A stretch of 64,000 nucleotides of DNA. It comes from JBCAXA01 sp038749025 (GTDB taxonomy: Bacteria; Pseudomonadota; Gammaproteobacteria; Steroidobacterales; Woeseiaceae). The DNA is taken from the NCBI GenBank assembly GCA_038749025.1, contig JBCDIL010000018.1, positions 1 to 64,000 on the forward strand. Reading direction: 5' to 3'. The notes under the pieces are model-generated. The model had not been told where the DNA came from. It worked only from the letters and a program-made list of their open reading frames with translations, and did no database searches. Positions 43,197 to 52,531 of this stretch are shown one piece after another. The translations under genes and the position numbers were made by a program. The number at the start of each line of letters is the position of its first letter. Position 1 is the first letter of the stretch.

Positions 43197-46100
43197 CTAA
43201 ATCCGCCGCAATCGAATCGTCCAGGTTTCGCCGTCGATGCCGACGCTGGCCTCGTGCACGTCGCCCGCAGAAGTCTCACGCCACGCGCTCGCCAGCGTTT
43301 CATCCATGACCAGCTGCCGGTACTGCGCCAAAACGGCCGCAAGGCGCTCGCCGCCCGTGACGCCGAGCTCGATTCGGTCCGAAACGTCCAAACCCGCTTG
43401 TTTCCGGGCGTCCTGGACGGCGCGAACCAGCTCGCGCGCCTGGCCCTCGCGCTCCAGTTCACCCGTCAGCGTCGTGTCGAGGGCGACCAGGTAGCCCGCA
43501 TCCTCGGCACACGCAAAACCAGCCGCGGACTGTGTCTCGATCAACACGTCATCAGCGCCAAGCCGGATCGGCTCGCCGTCGATTTCAATCTCGAACATCG
43601 CGCCGGCCTCGCAGGCGGCCGCGATAACCGCGCCGTCAGCCGCCGCTAGCGCCTCGCGGATCGCCGGTACCAGCTTGCCGTACTGCTTACCGAGACGCGG
43701 CAGTTTCGGCTTGATCCGGTACTCGACCAGCTGATCGTCGCGGGCAATAAAACGGATCGCCTTGATATTGAGTTCGTCGAGAACTTGCTGCTGGTGCTGC
43801 TCGACGTAGCGCGCGTCATCGGCATTCGGCAACCGGACCCGAACTTCACTCAGTGGCTGGCGGGTCTTGACGCCGCTTTGGCTGCGCGCCGCACGACCGA
43901 GACCCACCACTTTTTGCACCACGTCGATAGCGCGCAGTAACTCATCGTTGCGGTAGCCAGGGTCGACGACCGGCCAGTCGCACATGTGGACACTGGTCGG
44001 CGCGTCGTTGCGTCGGCCCAAATTTTGGTACACGTGCTCCGCAAGGAACGGCACCATGGGCGCCATCGTGCGCGTGATCGTGTCCAAGCACTCGTACAGC
44101 GTTTGATAAGCGGATCGTTTGTCGGCGGAGTCCGTCGACTTCCAGAAGCGGCGCCGGTTCAACCGCACGTACCAATTCGATAACTGGTCGATAAATCGCT
44201 CGATCGCCTCACCGGCCCCCCGTGCATCGAAGCGATCCAGGCCGTTACTGACTTCGCGAACGGTCGCCTCCAGCAGTGCCAACGCCCAGCGGTCGATCTC
44301 CGGACGGTCCGCTAACGGAACTTGGGTGTCGAGATCGACGTCGTCGAGACGTGCGTACAACACGAAAAAGCCGTAGGTGTTCCAGTAGGTATTGATAAAC
44401 GAGCTCGCCACATCGGCGACGATGTCGACCGAAATGCGTTTCTGGACATCGGGCGCGACGCGTGCGAGGAAATACCAGCGCAGCGCATCAGCCCCGACCG
44501 TGTCGAACACCGCGTAAGGATCGAGGATATTGCCCAGCGATTTGGACATTTTCTTGCCATCCGCATCGACGATATGCGACAGACAGACGACGTTCTTATA
44601 GGCAACCGAATCGGACACCATCGTCGAGATCGCGTGCAAGGTGTAGAACCAACCGCGCGTCTGATCGATCGCCTCGCAGATGTAGTCGGCCGGAAAATGG
44701 TCGGCGAAGATGTCAGCGTTGTCGAATGGGTAGTGCCATTGCGCGTAACTCATCGCCCCCGAATCAAACCAGCAATCGATGACCTCGGGGACCCGACGGT
44801 ACGTCCGGCCGTCTTTCTCAAAAGTGATGTCGTCGACCGCGGGTCGGTGCAAATCAAGCTCGGTCAACGAGCGGCCGACCAAAGCCTCAAGCTCGGCCAA
44901 CGAGCCGATGCAATGAAAGTTGCCATCGTCGTCGGACCAGACCGGCAACGGCGTGCCCCAGAACCGTTCACGCGACAGCGCCCAGTCGATGTTGTTTTCC
45001 AGCCAATTGCCAAAACGGCCATCGCGGATTGTCTCCGGGACCCAATTGATGGTCTGGTTGAGTTCGACCATCCGATCCTTGACGTCGGTCGTGCGGATGT
45101 ACCACGCGTTTTTAGCGTAATAGATGATCGGATCGCCGGTGCGCCATCCGAAGGGATAGTTGTGCAGGTACTTACCGGCACGAAACATGAGCCCGCGCTC
45201 GGTCAGATGTTTCGTAATGACCGGGTCAGCCTCTTTGAAAAACAAGCCGGCGACGAGCCCGACCTCGGCTTTGAAATGCCCATCTAGACCGACACCGTGG
45301 ACAACCGGCAGGCCGTGTTGCTGACCCAATGCAAGATCGTCAACACCATACGCCGGCGCGGTATGGACGATGCCGGTACCGTCCTCGGTGCTGACGAAGT
45401 CTGCGTGGAACACCTGGAACGCCGCCGCCGAATCGACCGCCAGATCGTCAAACAAGCGCTGATAGCGAGTACCGACCAGGTCAGCGCCCTTACAGCGTGA
45501 GACGACGATCGGCGCCTGATCACCGAACACCGCACCGACAAGCGCCGCGGCCAACACGAGCTGCTCGTCGCCGTGCTCGACGCGGACGTAATCGACGTCG
45601 TTGTGAACGGCCAGGGCCAAGTTGGACGGTAGCGTCCACGGCGTGGTTGTCCAAACAAGAAAAAAGACGTTGTCTTCATCGGCAAACGGAAACTTAACGA
45701 AGATCGAGGGGTCCTCGACTTCGCGGTAGCCTTGCGCCAGCTCATGTGAGGACAATGTCGCGCCAATGCGCGGGTCATAAGGAACGACCTTGTAACCTTT
45801 GTAAATGCGGCCCTGATCCCAAATGGTTTTGAGAAGCGACCAGACCGATTCGATGTAGTCGTTGCTGAGCGTGTAGTAAGCGCCCTCGAGATCGACCCAG
45901 TAGCCCATGCGCTCGGTCATGGCCTCCCAGTCCTCGATGTAACGCATCACCGATTCGCGACAACGGCGTGTGAACTCGGCGACGCCAACCTGCGCCTCGA
46001 TCTCCTTCTTGTCGAAGATGCCAAGCTCTTTCTCGATACCGTGCTCAACCGGTAAGCCGTGCGTGTCCCAGCCTGCTTTGCGCGGTACATGAAAGCCACG

Positions 46101-46322
46101 CATGGTTTTGTAGCGTGGGTAAATGTCCTTGAACGTCCGCGCCAAGACATGGTGAATACCGGGTTTACCGTTCGCGGTCGGCGGTCCTTCATTGAAACTC
46201 CATAACGGTCGCCCGGCGCTCTCAGCCAATGTCATGGCGAACACATCATGCTCGCGCCAGAAATCGAGAATCGCCTTTTCTATGGCCGGACCGTCGTATC
46301 GAGCCGCTACTTCGTCAAACAT
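43197..46322 (-). CDS. ileS: Isoleucyl-tRNA synthetase, IleRS2 type with GIHH motif
   Basis: 1041 residues, the length of the eukaryote-like IleRS2 rather than the about 940 of IleRS1. The first class I signature reads GIHH (55-58, in NGKPGIHHVLARTFKD) where HIGH is expected; this GxHH swap is the mark of IleRS2 enzymes with extreme mupirocin resistance. KMSKS is normal at 591-595 (DADGKKMSKSLGN). The editing domain has the TTPWTLPSNLAL motif, and the C-terminal half has the anticodon-binding region without the zinc knuckle of IleRS1. It charges tRNA-Ile. Expression is controlled by a T-box in the 5' leader. Whether the cell also has an IleRS1 cannot be told from this window. Confidence 0.95.
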   Translation of the reverse strand: MFDEVAARYDGPAIEKAILDFWREHDVFAMTLAESAGRPLWSFNEGPPTANGKPGIHHVLARTFKDIYPRYKTMRGFHVPRKAGWDTHGLPVEHGIEKELGIFDKKEIEAQVGVAEFTRRCRESVMRYIEDWEAMTERMGYWVDLEGAYYTLSNDYIESVWSLLKTIWDQGRIYKGYKVVPYDPRIGATLSSHELAQGYREVEDPSIFVKFPFADEDNVFFLVWTTTPWTLPSNLALAVHNDVDYVRVEHGDEQLVLAAALVGAVFGDQAPIVVSRCKGADLVGTRYQRLFDDLAVDSAAAFQVFHADFVSTEDGTGIVHTAPAYGVDDLALGQQHGLPVVHGVGLDGHFKAEVGLVAGLFFKEADPVITKHLTERGLMFRAGKYLHNYPFGWRTGDPIIYYAKNAWYIRTTDVKDRMVELNQTINWVPETIRDGRFGNWLENNIDWALSRERFWGTPLPVWSDDDGNFHCIGSLAELEALVGRSLTELDLHRPAVDDITFEKDGRTYRRVPEVIDCWFDSGAMSYAQWHYPFDNADIFADHFPADYICEAIDQTRGWFYTLHAISTMVSDSVAYKNVVCLSHIVDADGKKMSKSLGNILDPYAVFDTVGADALRWYFLARVAPDVQKRISVDIVADVASSFINTYWNTYGFFVLYARLDDVDLDTQVPLADRPEIDRWALALLEATVREVSNGLDRFDARGAGEAIERFIDQLSNWYVRLNRRRFWKSTDSADKRSAYQTLYECLDTITRTMAPMVPFLAEHVYQNLGRRNDAPTSVHMCDWPVVDPGYRNDELLRAIDVVQKVVGLGRAARSQSGVKTRQPLSEVRVRLPNADDARYVEQHQQQVLDELNIKAIRFIARDDQLVEYRIKPKLPRLGKQYGKLVPAIREALAAADGAVIAAACEAGAMFEIEIDGEPIRLGADDVLIETQSAAGFACAEDAGYLVALDTTLTGELEREGQARELVRAVQDARKQAGLDVSDRIELGVTGGERLAAVLAQYRQLVMDETLASAWRETSAGDVHEASVGIDGETWTIRLRRI

Positions 46323-46339
46323 CGTCTTTCATCTCTGCC

Positions 46340-46376
46340 AAAAAAAACCCCGGGCATACAACACGTATGCCCGGGG
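46340..46376 (-). terminator. T-box terminator hairpin
   Basis: On the minus strand a 12-base-pair stem (CCCCGGGCATAC / GTATGCCCGGGG) with a five-base loop is followed by eight T residues (46340-46347). It ends 17 bases before the ileS ATG, so antitermination is needed for ileS to be read. Confidence 0.95.
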
Positions 46377-46620
46377 CGTTTGATGATCGTCATCAAGCGC
46401 GGTACCACCCGGCGCTCGCCACCGCCTCACGGCAGCAGCCTCGTTGGGTCGACTGACCCTACCCCGTCTCGTGGGGCCCCGGCCAACTTACTCGGTCTCG
46501 CTTTTCAGTCGGCTGCTCGCGGGTGATATTCACGCTACGTGTTGGCGAGGCTCACACCGTCCCTCGCTCGCTGGACAACAGCGGCAGCGTTACTTGTCCC
46601 GGTCGACGCAAGGGACAGAC
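46340..46620 (-). promoter_or_regulatory. T-box riboswitch upstream of ileS (Ile specifier ATC)
   Basis: Read leftward, the leader carries the T-box core GGGTGGTACCGCG (46398-46410) in an antiterminator position, just before a strong terminator. Further upstream are Stem I hallmarks: GGACAAGTAACG, CAGCGAGCGAGGG, an apical GGTGTGAGC, then GTGAATATCACCC with ATC, an isoleucine codon, as specifier (46525-46527), followed by the GAGTAAG element. A T-box pairs with uncharged tRNA-Ile: the specifier reads the anticodon and the bulge (TGGT) binds the tRNA 3' end, preventing termination. The specifier agrees with the ileS gene that follows. The 5' boundary (about 46620) is estimated. Confidence 0.93.
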
Positions 46621-46719
46621 GCTAGCAGAATGCTGGGGGCTTGAAAACCGCTGCGGCGAGTTGGCAACCTTGACGTTCTGCGCCTCGCGGAGGCGCCCAT
46701 TGCTAGAGACTACAAAACC

Positions 46720-48780
46720 ATGCCAAACCGACTATCGCCGCTCATTGCCGCGGCCATGCTGACCGTCCCCGCTCAGGCGGACGAAGGCATGTGGACGCTC
46801 GATAACTTCCCCAGCGATGCCGTCGAGGCCCGCTACGGCGAAACCCTGAGCAACGCCGCACTCGGCCGGCTGTCCCTGGCGACGGTGCGAATCGAGGGGG
46901 GATGCACGGGATCGTTCGTCTCGCCGAATGGCTTGGTATTGACCAACCACCACTGTGTGCAGCGCTGCCTGACCCAGTGGACCAATGCGGACGCCGATCG
47001 GCGCCGCGACGGCTTTCTGGCCGGCCGGCGCGACGAAGAACTGCGCTGCAATGGCGAACAAGTATCGGTGCTCGTGGGTGCCGATGACATCACCGCCGCA
47101 GTGACGGATGCGATTGATGGGCTACCCGATGATGAGGCGAATACGGTCCGTAAATCGACGCTGACGCGGATCGAGAACGAGTGTCGCGAGCGTTATGCGC
47201 AAAGCGCCTTGGTCTGTGAGGCCGTCACGCTCTATCACGGCGGTCAGGTGTTTCTATACCGCTACAAGCGCTACAGCGATGTGCGCCTCGTGTTCGCACC
47301 GGAACAGGCGATCGCTGCATTCGGCGGCGACCCCGACAATTTCAATTTTCCGCGTTGGTGCCTCGACATGGCGATGCTGCGGGCCTACGAGAACGACGCC
47401 CCCGCGTCCACACCGACGTTTCTACCGATTCGCCGGGCAGGTGCACAACCTGGCGAAGCGGTGTTTGTGAGCGGTCATCCTGGCTCTACGGAACGCTTAA
47501 AATCGTCCGCGCATTGGCAATTGCTCCGCGATACCGTCTTGCCGGCCGAAATTGAATACCGTGCCGAGTTGCGCGGCCGGCTGCGCCAATACGCGAAGCG
47601 CGACGCGGCAGCCGCGCGCTCGACCACCGCGCTACTCCAAGGCACCGAGAATACGCTGAAAGTCTATCGGCAACGGTTACGCGCGCTCGCGGACGAGCGC
47701 AATATCAACGCCAAAAAGACGCAGGAAGCTGCCCTTCGCGAGACAGCGATTGCGACTGAAGGTCTTACTGAAACACTGGCCGACGCGGAGCAACGCGCCG
47801 CCGAAGCCGCGGCCGTCTTCCGAAACATTTACGACCGCTACTCGATGATCGAGGCGAAACGCGGCTTTAATGGCACCCTCTACGGGTACGCCAGCGCACT
47901 CGTTCGTGCCGCCGCCGAGCGCGCCAAGCCCGAAGAAAAGCGTTTGCGCGCCTACACTGACTCTCGCTTGCAGAAACTTGAGAAACGCTTATTGGCGCCG
48001 CGGCCGATCGATACCGACCTCGAGAAACTGCGCCTGAGCTTTGGCTTCGAAAAAATGCTCGAGCGCTTAGGACCGGACAACGAATTTGTCCGGCTGGTAC
48101 TCGGGCGCTCCGGACCAAACGCGTTAGCCGACAAATTGGTCGATGGAACCAAGCTCGCCGATCCTGTGTTTCGGCGCGAGTTGTGGTCAGGCGGTCTGGA
48201 TGCGATTGAAGCCAGCGACGATCCAATGATCCGGCTCGCGTTGGCCGTTGACCCCGAGGCACGAGTCCTAAGAAAGCGCTTCGACGACGAGGTGCAAGCA
48301 CCCGAGCTGGCCGCAGAGACAGCCTTGGCACGCATTCGTTTTCAACTGTACGGTACCGACTCCTACCCCGATGCAACGTTCAGCCTGCGCGTGAGTTTCG
48401 GTGCGGTCGAGGGTTGGGTCGAGGGCGAACGGTCAGTCGGCCCTTACACAACGCTTGCGGAGCTCGGCCCGCGCGTGACCGGCGAAGCACCGTTCGTACT
48501 GCCGTTGGCGTGGCGCGATACCCGTATCGCGCCGCAGACGCGCTTCAATATGGCGACGAGCAACGACATTATCGGTGGCAACTCGGGTAGCTCCGTCACC
48601 AACGCGGCCGGTGAACTGGTCGGGCTCGCCTTCGATGGCAATATTCATTCGATTCCCGGTCGCTTCTTCTACGACGGCACACGCAATCGAACGGTTAGCG
48701 TTCACAGCGCGATCATGCTTGAGGCACTCGATTACGTCTACGACGCCGACGCGATTCTCGATGAACTAACGATACTGTAG
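46720..48780 (+). CDS. S46 family dipeptidyl-peptidase (DPP7/DPP11-like)
   Basis: 686 residues, with a signal peptide (LSPLIAAAMLTVPAQA) and the mature start DEGMWTLDNFPSDAV typical of S46. The chymotrypsin-like catalytic parts are TGSFVSPNGLVLTNHHC (His77-78 region), the GDPDNFNFPR segment and GNSGSSV with Ser622. The specificity position after AFD is Gly640 (GLAFDGN), as in DPP7 with its hydrophobic P1 preference; DPP11, which prefers acidic residues, has Arg here. It removes dipeptides from peptides in the periplasm. It is divergent from ileS. Confidence 0.93.
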   Translation: MPNRLSPLIAAAMLTVPAQADEGMWTLDNFPSDAVEARYGETLSNAALGRLSLATVRIEGGCTGSFVSPNGLVLTNHHCVQRCLTQWTNADADRRRDGFLAGRRDEELRCNGEQVSVLVGADDITAAVTDAIDGLPDDEANTVRKSTLTRIENECRERYAQSALVCEAVTLYHGGQVFLYRYKRYSDVRLVFAPEQAIAAFGGDPDNFNFPRWCLDMAMLRAYENDAPASTPTFLPIRRAGAQPGEAVFVSGHPGSTERLKSSAHWQLLRDTVLPAEIEYRAELRGRLRQYAKRDAAAARSTTALLQGTENTLKVYRQRLRALADERNINAKKTQEAALRETAIATEGLTETLADAEQRAAEAAAVFRNIYDRYSMIEAKRGFNGTLYGYASALVRAAAERAKPEEKRLRAYTDSRLQKLEKRLLAPRPIDTDLEKLRLSFGFEKMLERLGPDNEFVRLVLGRSGPNALADKLVDGTKLADPVFRRELWSGGLDAIEASDDPMIRLALAVDPEARVLRKRFDDEVQAPELAAETALARIRFQLYGTDSYPDATFSLRVSFGAVEGWVEGERSVGPYTTLAELGPRVTGEAPFVLPLAWRDTRIAPQTRFNMATSNDIIGGNSGSSVTNAAGELVGLAFDGNIHSIPGRFFYDGTRNRTVSVHSAIMLEALDYVYDADAILDELTIL

Positions 48781-48782
48781 AC

Positions 48783-49739
48783 GTGCCGAGCGACTGGCCA
48801 GCAGCCCGGCGCCTTAGCGCTGGCGACATTGCCTTATCGACCCATATTGCCGGCGACGGACCCTTAGTCGTACTGCTGCATGGGTTTCCAGATATTGCGC
48901 TTACCTGGCAGCGCTTACTGCCAGCCCTGGTGGCCGCTGGTTTTCGGGTTGCTGCACCCGATCTTCGCGGCTACGGCAACTCGGACTGTCCGCGCGATGT
49001 TCGCGACTACGCGATCGACAGATTAATCGGCGATCTCGACGGTTTGCTCGATACGCTGTCGACCGATACCGCGGTATTCGTCGGGCATGACTGGGGGGCG
49101 CTGCTGCTGTGGCAATACGCGCTGCAACGAGCCGAGCGCATTGAACGTTTGGTAACGCTCAATGTACCGTTCTACCCGCGCCCCTCGTCGGATCCGCTAA
49201 AAGGTTTACGCCGCTTCTTCGGCGACACTCATTACGTCGTCGACTTTAACAACAGCGCGGCGGCCGACACGGTATTCGCCGCCGACCCGAAACACTTTCT
49301 GCAAGCGATGTACCGACGCTTACCGATCACGCGCGCTGACTTCGAGTCGCGAACCGGTGGGCGACCGGCACCGTTTTCGATGCTGCACGAACTGGCGAAA
49401 AACGCCCTACCTGGCGAGGATCTACTGAGCGAGGCGGCGTTGGCGGCACGCGTCACAGCTTTTCGTCGGACCGGCTTCACACCCGCTATTAACTGGTACC
49501 GAAACTGGACCCGCAATTGGGTGCTCACCGAGCGCGTTGCGCAACGCATCACGACACCGACGCTGTTTGTCGAGGCAGTCGATGATGTGTTGATCGACCC
49601 GACTCACGTGCAAGCGATGCGTCGATCGATCGACAACTTGGATATCTGGTCGCTGGCGGACTGCGGACACTGGCCGCATCTAGAACACCCGGCCGCCGTC
49701 AACAAGAAAATCGTTCGCTGGCTAACCGCGACAGACTGA
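48783..49739 (+). CDS. Epoxide hydrolase-like alpha/beta hydrolase
   Basis: 318 residues from a GTG two bases after the S46 stop, so probably cotranscribed with it. The oxyanion motif is LLHGFPDIALTW, the nucleophile elbow VGHDWGA (Asp), a ring-opening Tyr is likely in INWYRNW, and the catalytic His lies in CGHWPHLEHP with the acid Asp in VEAVDDVLI. These features fit soluble epoxide hydrolases rather than haloalkane dehalogenases (compare 12688-13590). It would hydrolyse epoxides to diols; the substrate is unknown. Confidence 0.87.
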   Translation: MPSDWPAARRLSAGDIALSTHIAGDGPLVVLLHGFPDIALTWQRLLPALVAAGFRVAAPDLRGYGNSDCPRDVRDYAIDRLIGDLDGLLDTLSTDTAVFVGHDWGALLLWQYALQRAERIERLVTLNVPFYPRPSSDPLKGLRRFFGDTHYVVDFNNSAAADTVFAADPKHFLQAMYRRLPITRADFESRTGGRPAPFSMLHELAKNALPGEDLLSEAALAARVTAFRRTGFTPAINWYRNWTRNWVLTERVAQRITTPTLFVEAVDDVLIDPTHVQAMRRSIDNLDIWSLADCGHWPHLEHPAAVNKKIVRWLTATD

Positions 49740-49884
49740 ATCCGGATCACCCTCTCGCGATGTCTAGCCGGTAACCGTTGCCCACGAGGTCACCGTACCG
49801 AATCCGTAGGTAGTTGCTGGCCCGCCGCAACGGACGCTGCAGGTTTCGCCGCACAGAGTCCATTCACGCGCACTGAGCGAAAAA

Positions 49885-50568
49885 CTACACCGCTTTCGTT
49901 GCACCGAGGAACGCGACGCTCGCGATGCCGATCCAATAGACGTAGGCGACATAGCGCGACCGACGAATCGAACGCTCGAGGGTTTCCTCGGCCGCCGCGT
50001 CATTCGGATCCACAGCCAACACGCGAAAGAGATCTGTCCACTCGCGCATAACGAAGCGCAGATACAAACCGATGCAAAGCATCAACGCGTAGATTAGAAT
50101 TTTCAGCGCGTACCAGTACATGCCTGGACCGGCCAAGAACGGTCCGTAGCCCAATAGCGAGGCGATCGATGAAATTAGCAACGCGGGAATCAAAATGAAC
50201 CGCAGCCACTCGTCGATTTTGGTCAATCGAATACCGAGATCGGTCTCGCGGAAAATAAACGCAGACCAGGTGAGCGACAACCACGCCGCGGTCGCTACCC
50301 AGATGACGGTTAGCCAACCGCCACCGTACGGCTGCAACCCGTAGATGTTGCCCATGTGCAGCCCGAGTGGCAGTAGCAAGATGATACCGGTGCGTGCCAG
50401 GATATCGATGCGGTACGCCGTTTCCATATGCCGGCGCCGCTCCTCGAGCGACAAGCGCCGGTTAACGACGTTATAAGAGGACTGAAACACGCCCCATTCG
50501 CCGCCCAGCCAATACACCATGGCTAGGATATGGACCCAACGTAGAACGAGAACCGATGCGACGGTCAT
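49885..50568 (-). CDS. Integral membrane protein of unknown function
   Basis: 227 residues; GGGGGAAG precedes the ATG by a suitable distance. About five hydrophobic segments. The start LRWVHILAMVYWLGGEWGVFQS resembles the His-containing first helix of CopD/DUF2269-type and related cytochrome b-like membrane proteins, with ETAYRIDILARTGIILLLPLGLHMG supplying more His residues. Heme binding is possible but not shown. It is convergent with the epoxide hydrolase gene. I cannot name the family with certainty. Confidence 0.65.
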   Translation of the reverse strand: MTVASVLVLRWVHILAMVYWLGGEWGVFQSSYNVVNRRLSLEERRRHMETAYRIDILARTGIILLLPLGLHMGNIYGLQPYGGGWLTVIWVATAAWLSLTWSAFIFRETDLGIRLTKIDEWLRFILIPALLISSIASLLGYGPFLAGPGMYWYALKILIYALMLCIGLYLRFVMREWTDLFRVLAVDPNDAAAEETLERSIRRSRYVAYVYWIGIASVAFLGATKAV

Positions 50569-50640
50569 AGCACTTCCCCCATCGCCGCTTATCGTGAGCG
50601 GCCAGTTTTCACCGAGGGTAAAGTGCGCGAGGCGCGAGCG

Positions 50641-51375
50641 TCAATGCAGTTGTTGCGGCGCGTCGTCGTCGTCGGTGCCACCGAACAACGCCCGGTCGAT
50701 GGCGCCCACTAACTGGTTGGTTTCCTGTGCACCGACAACGAAAACGCGTTGGTTCACAAGGAAATTTGGTACCCCGGCAACGCCGGCGTTACGTGCCATC
50801 GCCTCGTTAGCGCGCACGATGGTGTGCACCCGGTCGTCGCTGAGCGCCGCGTCGATAGTCGGCCCATCGAGACCCACCTTCAGCGCCAAGTCGTGCAGCA
50901 CACCGGTGTCACCGAGATCGGCACCATCGGCGAAGTAGGCATCGAAAAACGTCATCGCAAGTTCGGTCTGCAAATCGAATTCGCCGGCTTGATGCAACAA
51001 GCAATGCGCTAGGAACGTATTGGGTACGCGGCTGATCCGATCGAAACGAATGGCGGCCCCTTCGTCGGCGCCCATGCGGGCTAGGTCGATCAATGCGGGT
51101 TGCACCGCTTGCCGATCGCCAAACCGTTTGGTCAGGTACGCATCGAGGGCTTCGCCGTCCGAATCGATGTCCGGGTTCAGCTGAAACGGGAACCATCGCA
51201 ACGTCGCTGGGCCATGGACCGATTGCAACGCGGACTGCAGACGTTGCACACCGATTCGGCTCCATGGGCAAACCACATCAGCGATGATGTCGATGGCCAG
51301 GCCTTGCTCAGGCCGTGTCGACTCGCCGACGAGCGTCAGAATCTTGTCCCCAGAAATACCCGATGTATCGCTCAT
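50641..51375 (-). CDS. DsbA-family oxidoreductase, FrnE-like, with CPWS active site
   Basis: 244 residues. Thioredoxin-fold features of the FrnE/2-hydroxychromene-2-carboxylate isomerase branch: IDIIADVVCPWSRIGVQRL, FPFQLNPDIDSDGE, and VAGVPNFLVNQRVFVVGAQETNQLVGAI with the cis-Pro. The usual CPWC is CPWS here (Cys36, Ser39), which removes the resolving cysteine. There is no signal peptide, so it is cytoplasmic. The 25 residues before the fold are unusual and the true start may be further in; no clear Shine-Dalgarno. Activity could be a monothiol or glutathione-dependent reaction. Confidence 0.8.
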   Translation of the reverse strand: MSDTSGISGDKILTLVGESTRPEQGLAIDIIADVVCPWSRIGVQRLQSALQSVHGPATLRWFPFQLNPDIDSDGEALDAYLTKRFGDRQAVQPALIDLARMGADEGAAIRFDRISRVPNTFLAHCLLHQAGEFDLQTELAMTFFDAYFADGADLGDTGVLHDLALKVGLDGPTIDAALSDDRVHTIVRANEAMARNAGVAGVPNFLVNQRVFVVGAQETNQLVGAIDRALFGGTDDDDAPQQLH

Positions 51376-51566
51376 AGCCAGGAAATGCTGACGACGATGC
51401 CGATTTCAAGGGTCGGCACAGGTCGATAGAGGGTTGGAACACAAACTGGACGGTAAGTTCGCGACAATTACTTCACCGCTGTTGTGTAATAAGACGGCAG
51501 CAGCAGCGGTCTAATCCGACAGAACGCCGATTGAACGCGCGCACCGCGGTGCGCCTGGAGGACATA

Positions 51567-52526
51567 ATGCTGATTCGCCGTGCGCCCGATTTACGCTCAT
51601 CGGAAATAACCGATAAGCCGACTTACCTCAACCGACGCGCCCTTGTCCGCAATGCCGTGGCTGCCGGGGCCCTATCAAGCGTCGGCGGGGCGATCGCCGC
51701 TGAAATACCGACCGAGGCGGGCGCGCGCCTACGCGGTATCGTCAAAAGCCCATTGTCTACGGACGAAAAACCGAACACTTACGAAGAAGTAACGGGCTAC
51801 AACAACTTTTACGAATTCGGGACTGGGAAGCGCGACCCGGCCCGCTACGCGCAGGATTTTGAACCGCACCCGTGGTCGATCACGGTCGGCGGCGAAGCGG
51901 ATGTTACCGGAACGTTTAACCTCGAAGACTTTGTGAAGCCCCACACGCTCGAGGAACGTATCTACCGCTTTCGGTGTGTCGAAGCCTGGTCAATGGTGAT
52001 TCCGTGGGTTGGCATTCCGCTGGCCGACGTGATCAAAGCGTTCAAACCACGCAGCAACGCCAAGTATGTTGCGTTCAAAACGCTGCTCGATCCCGACCGC
52101 ATGCCGGGTCAGCGTTCGCGAGTCTTGGATTGGCCGTATCGGGAGGGGTTAACCATCGCTGAGGCGATGCACCCACTGTCGTTGCTAGTGGTCGGTGTTT
52201 ACGGCGAAGTGCTCCCTAATCAAAACGGCGCGCCGTTGCGATTGATGGTCCCATGGAAGTACGGCTTTAAGAGCATCAAGTCGATTGTCAGTATCGACTT
52301 TACCGAGCGCGAACCGCGAACGTCCTGGAAAATGGCCAACGCCCGCGAGTATGGGTTCTACGCCAACGTTAACCCAGAGGTCGACCACCCGCGCTGGAGC
52401 CAAGCACGCGAGCAACGCATTGGCAGCGGCCTATTCGGCGAGAAGATTCCAACGCTACCGTTTAATGGTTATGCCGACGAGGTAGCTGGCTTGTACGCTG
52501 GGCTGGATTTGCGCCGCAATTTCTAA
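51567..52526 (+). CDS. msrP: Protein-methionine-sulfoxide reductase catalytic subunit MsrP
   Basis: 319 residues from the ATG at 51567, preceded by GGAGG; an ATG-like upstream start would place the twin-arginine signal too far in. The signal is YLNRRALVRNAVAAGA. Molybdopterin features include TGYNNFYEFGTGKRDPA and the Mo-ligand Cys137 in RFRCVEAWSMVIPWVGIPL, then LVVGVYGEVLPNQNGAPLRLMVPWKYGFKSIKS. It reduces methionine sulfoxides of periplasmic proteins. It sits 5 bases before msrQ, its membrane partner. Confidence 0.95.
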   Translation: MLIRRAPDLRSSEITDKPTYLNRRALVRNAVAAGALSSVGGAIAAEIPTEAGARLRGIVKSPLSTDEKPNTYEEVTGYNNFYEFGTGKRDPARYAQDFEPHPWSITVGGEADVTGTFNLEDFVKPHTLEERIYRFRCVEAWSMVIPWVGIPLADVIKAFKPRSNAKYVAFKTLLDPDRMPGQRSRVLDWPYREGLTIAEAMHPLSLLVVGVYGEVLPNQNGAPLRLMVPWKYGFKSIKSIVSIDFTEREPRTSWKMANAREYGFYANVNPEVDHPRWSQAREQRIGSGLFGEKIPTLPFNGYADEVAGLYAGLDLRRNF

Positions 52527-52531
52527 CGACG

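Noticed and set aside
44322..45287. 321-residue rightward open frame opposite ileS
   Set aside because: ileS is certain on the other strand; the antisense frame has no recognisable domain.
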